A stretch of DNA of 6,230 nt, taken from NCBI GenBank assembly GCA_900544115.1, contig UQTW01000045.1, positions 1-6,230 on the forward strand, in the 5' to 3' direction. The position numbers and the translations under genes were made by a program. Positions 4,301 through 6,230 of the stretch are shown here, piece by piece; within the stretch, counting starts at the first letter, position 1, and every line of letters starts with the position of its first letter. The notes beneath the pieces are model-generated. The model saw nothing but the letters and a program-made list of their open reading frames with translations, ran no database searches and was not told the origin of the DNA. Source of the DNA: an uncultured Collinsella sp. (GTDB lineage: Bacteria; Actinomycetota; Coriobacteriia; Coriobacteriales; Coriobacteriaceae).

Positions 4301-6034
4301 ATGGCTACAGAAAAGTCCTCGTCGCGCCCATGGATGTCCGATGCCGCGATCTATCAGATCTACCCGCGCTCGTTTAAGGATTCGACTGGTTCGGGTCTGG
4401 GCGATATCGCGGGCATTACCCAGCAGATGGACTATCTTGAGCGGCTGGGTATCGAGGCCATCTGGCTGAGCCCGTTTTACCCATCGCCTCTTGTTGATGG
4501 CGGCTATGATGTGGCGGGCTACTGCGATGTCGACCCACGTCTCGGGTCGCTTGACGACTTCGATGACATGATCGCTGCGGCTCACGCGCACGGCATCAAG
4601 GTCATCGTCGACATCGTGCCCAACCATTCGTCCAACCAGCACCCCTGGTTCAAAGCCGCTCTTGCCGCCGGCCCCGGATCACCCGAGCGCGCCCGTTATA
4701 TCTTCCGCGATGGTCGCGGCGAGCACGGCGAGCTGCCTCCCACCAATTGGAATGCCAACTTTGGCGGCCCCGCCTGGACGCGCGTCGCGGACGGTCAGTG
4801 GTATCTGCACATGTTTACGCCCGAGCAGCCGGACTTTGACTGGTCGTGTCCCGAGGTTCATGCGTTCTTTTGCGACGTCCTGGCGTTTTGGAGCGATCGA
4901 GGCGTCGATGGCTTTCGCATTGATGTGGCGCACGGTCTCGCCAAGGATCTCGACCGCGATGACCTCGACCGGTGGCATCTCGCCGAGGGCGATGACATGG
5001 TTGAGGACGGCACCCATCCGCTGTGGGACCGCAACGAGGTCCATGAGATCTATCGCGAGTGGCGCCGCGTGTTCGACCGTTATGATCCGCCGCGCAGCGC
5101 CGTTGCCGAGGCGTGGGTTCTGCCCGAGCGCCAGTATCTCTACGCGCGCCCCAGCGAGCTTGGCCAGACATTCAACTTTGAGTTCGCCAAGGCCACTTGG
5201 ACCTATGATGACATGCACGCTGCAATCGAGAGGGGCTTGAAGGCAGCTATAGAATCCGATTCCGCCTCGACCTGGGTACTCTCCAACCACGACGTGCCGC
5301 GCGTGGCGACACGCTATGCCCTGCCGCAAATCAAGGCGACGCGCTACCATCAGATTGTGCTCGACTGGCTCTTACGCGACGGGTCGTCTTATGACGAGGA
5401 CCGTGAACTCGGCGAGCGCCGCGCGCGGGCGGCCCTTTTGCTCGAGCTGGCGCTTCCGGGCTCGGCATACGTGTATCAGGGTGAGGAGCTCGGCCTTTTT
5501 GAGGTGGCTGACATTCCGTGGGCTGCACTCGAAGATCCTACTGCGACCAATACGCACGGACCGAAGCGCGAGAAGGGGCGCGACGGCTGCCGTGTGCCCC
5601 TGCCGTGGGTGGCGGCGGACGATCCCGCGCAGGGCGGATCGTTTGGGTTTTCACCGGCGGACGCCGATGCGGCGCCCCATCTGCCGCAGCCTGCATGGTT
5701 TTCCGATTACGCTGCCGATAGGGAAGAAGCGGACCCGACATCGATGCTTGCGCTCTATCGTGACGCCCTCTGGCTGCGGCGCAAGCTGCGCGGGTGCGCC
5801 AACGATCTCGCGTGGCTCGATCTTGACGGGCGCACCGGCCTTGCGGATGGTGCCGAGGGCGCTGAGGGCGGCGTCATCGCCTATCGCCGCGACAACGGCT
5901 GGGCGTGTGTGACGAACTTCGGTGCAGCACCCGTGGAGCTGCCGGCGGGCAGGGTCCTGCTCACCTCATCACCGCTTGCAGACGGCAGGCTCGCGCAGGA
6001 CAGTTCTGCCTGGATCATGCTCGCTGAGTTGTAG
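4301..6034 (+). CDS. GH13 alpha-glucosidase (actinobacterial type)
   Basis: A 577-residue cytoplasmic glycoside hydrolase of family 13 that removes alpha-linked glucose from maltose-type oligosaccharides, possibly also sucrose or isomaltose. No signal peptide is present. The N-terminal (beta/alpha)8 barrel begins with AIYQIYPRSFKDSTGSGLGD. Conserved regions are intact: DIVPNHSS (D104, H109), GFRIDVAHG with nucleophile D208, AVAEAW with acid/base E270, and LSNHDVPR with stabiliser D331. GRGEHGELPP, YQGEELGLFEVADIPW and EEADPTSMLALYRDALWLRRKL closely resemble alpha-glucosidases of Bifidobacterium and Streptomyces, which I place in subfamily GH13_30 from memory of the family. A short beta-rich C-terminal domain ends the protein. 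The frame is open from 3956, but ATG 4301 has a good ribosome site and the family's normal N-terminus, so the earlier part is not coding. It appears to be monocistronic; no transporter or sugar regulator is in the window. Exact substrate is uncertain. Confidence 0.95.
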   Translation: MATEKSSSRPWMSDAAIYQIYPRSFKDSTGSGLGDIAGITQQMDYLERLGIEAIWLSPFYPSPLVDGGYDVAGYCDVDPRLGSLDDFDDMIAAAHAHGIKVIVDIVPNHSSNQHPWFKAALAAGPGSPERARYIFRDGRGEHGELPPTNWNANFGGPAWTRVADGQWYLHMFTPEQPDFDWSCPEVHAFFCDVLAFWSDRGVDGFRIDVAHGLAKDLDRDDLDRWHLAEGDDMVEDGTHPLWDRNEVHEIYREWRRVFDRYDPPRSAVAEAWVLPERQYLYARPSELGQTFNFEFAKATWTYDDMHAAIERGLKAAIESDSASTWVLSNHDVPRVATRYALPQIKATRYHQIVLDWLLRDGSSYDEDRELGERRARAALLLELALPGSAYVYQGEELGLFEVADIPWAALEDPTATNTHGPKREKGRDGCRVPLPWVAADDPAQGGSFGFSPADADAAPHLPQPAWFSDYAADREEADPTSMLALYRDALWLRRKLRGCANDLAWLDLDGRTGLADGAEGAEGGVIAYRRDNGWACVTNFGAAPVELPAGRVLLTSSPLADGRLAQDSSAWIMLAEL

Positions 6035-6085
6035 GGGCCTCTTGCGGCGAGTTTGCGTTTGCCTGCGCTTTCCGTGGTGGCTGAT

Positions 6086-6108
6086 GTCTTCGCGAGGTTC
6101 GCGAGGGC
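6086..6108 (+). other. Hairpin in the alpha-glucosidase 3' region
   Basis: A 10-bp stem, 6086-6095 with 6099-6108, closes a 3-nt GGT loop. Two of its pairs are G-U as + strand RNA and would be mismatches on the other strand, which suggests it acts in the alpha-glucosidase transcript. The nearest T-run is only TTTT at 6119-6122, so it is at best a weak terminator; it could instead protect the mRNA 3' end. Confidence 0.45.
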
Positions 6109-6115
6109 GTCGCAA

Positions 6116-6163
6116 AACTTTTCAAAAAAAGTTCTTGCATTTGGGTGGATTATCCCGTATATT
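6116..6163 (+). promoter_or_regulatory. Promoter of tRNA-Gly (second copy)
   Basis: A -35 box TTGCAT (6135-6140) and -10 box TATATT (6158-6163) are 17 bp apart, and the -10 ends 12 nt before the tRNA, the same geometry as for the first tRNA-Gly. Upstream are AACTTTT (6116-6122) and its reverse complement AAAAGTT (6127-6133), and the block AAAAAAGTTCTTGC matches the other tRNA promoters. Confidence 0.75.
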
Positions 6164-6175
6164 AAATCCTCGCAG

Positions 6176-6230
6176 GCGGACATGGCTCAGTTGGTAGAGC
6201 ACAACCTTGCCAAGGTTGGGGTCGCGGGTT
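6176..6230 (+). tRNA. tRNA-Gly (anticodon GCC), 5' part, cut by window end
   Basis: The first 55 nt of a tRNA identical to 3705-3759: GCGGACA acceptor strand, D arm, and anticodon loop with GCC at 6209-6211. The T arm is cut after GGGTT; the remaining 21 nt lie beyond the window, so there is no sign that the gene itself is broken. Confidence 0.95.

Noticed and set aside
4679..5350. 223-codon open frame on the - strand inside the alpha-glucosidase
   Set aside because: Third-position GC of the real gene keeps the opposite frame open; no domain or ribosome site.

Overview
The window looks like a chromosomal segment of a GC-rich Gram-positive from the Actinomycetota, most likely a Coriobacteriia gut bacterium close to Collinsella. 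I infer this from the GH13 enzyme, which reads like the alpha-glucosidases of Actinobacteria (Bifidobacterium and Streptomyces type), from the moderately high GC content, and from single tRNA genes with encoded CCA ends, each with its own promoter. No marker gene fixes the genus.

Layout: (1) bases 1-279 hold no gene. They contain a 125-nt foldback with perfect 29-bp outer arms, then the promoter of tRNA-Leu. (2) 280-402 is tRNA-Leu(GAG) with its terminator. (3) 429-3599 is a two-gene partner-switching cassette. It encodes a PAS-GAF-PP2C (RsbU/RsbP/SpoIIE-type) phosphatase, then a protein that joins a STAS anti-sigma antagonist (RsbV/SpoIIAA-like) to an RsbW/SpoIIAB-like kinase domain. (4) 3643-3818 is tRNA-Gly(GCC) with promoter and terminator. 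(5) 3819-4300 is a gene-free, structure-rich tract: small hairpins, a 28-nt repeat in two copies, a fragment of tRNA-Gly followed by its own terminator, and a second imperfect foldback. (6) 4301-6034 is a cytoplasmic GH13 alpha-glucosidase. (7) 6035-6230 has a hairpin, a tRNA promoter and the first 55 nt of a second tRNA-Gly(GCC) cut by the window edge.

The phosphatase presumably senses a signal through its PAS and GAF domains and dephosphorylates a STAS serine. The kinase domain fused to the STAS in the next gene would reverse this. No sigma factor is present, so the regulon is unknown. The alpha-glucosidase is a separate unit for intracellular breakdown of maltose-type sugars. The three tRNA promoters share an A-tract plus CTTGC motif at the -35 region. 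The most noteworthy items are the STAS-kinase fusion, the tRNA-Gly relic with its hairpin cluster, and the 5' foldback. I see no clearly new multi-gene system.
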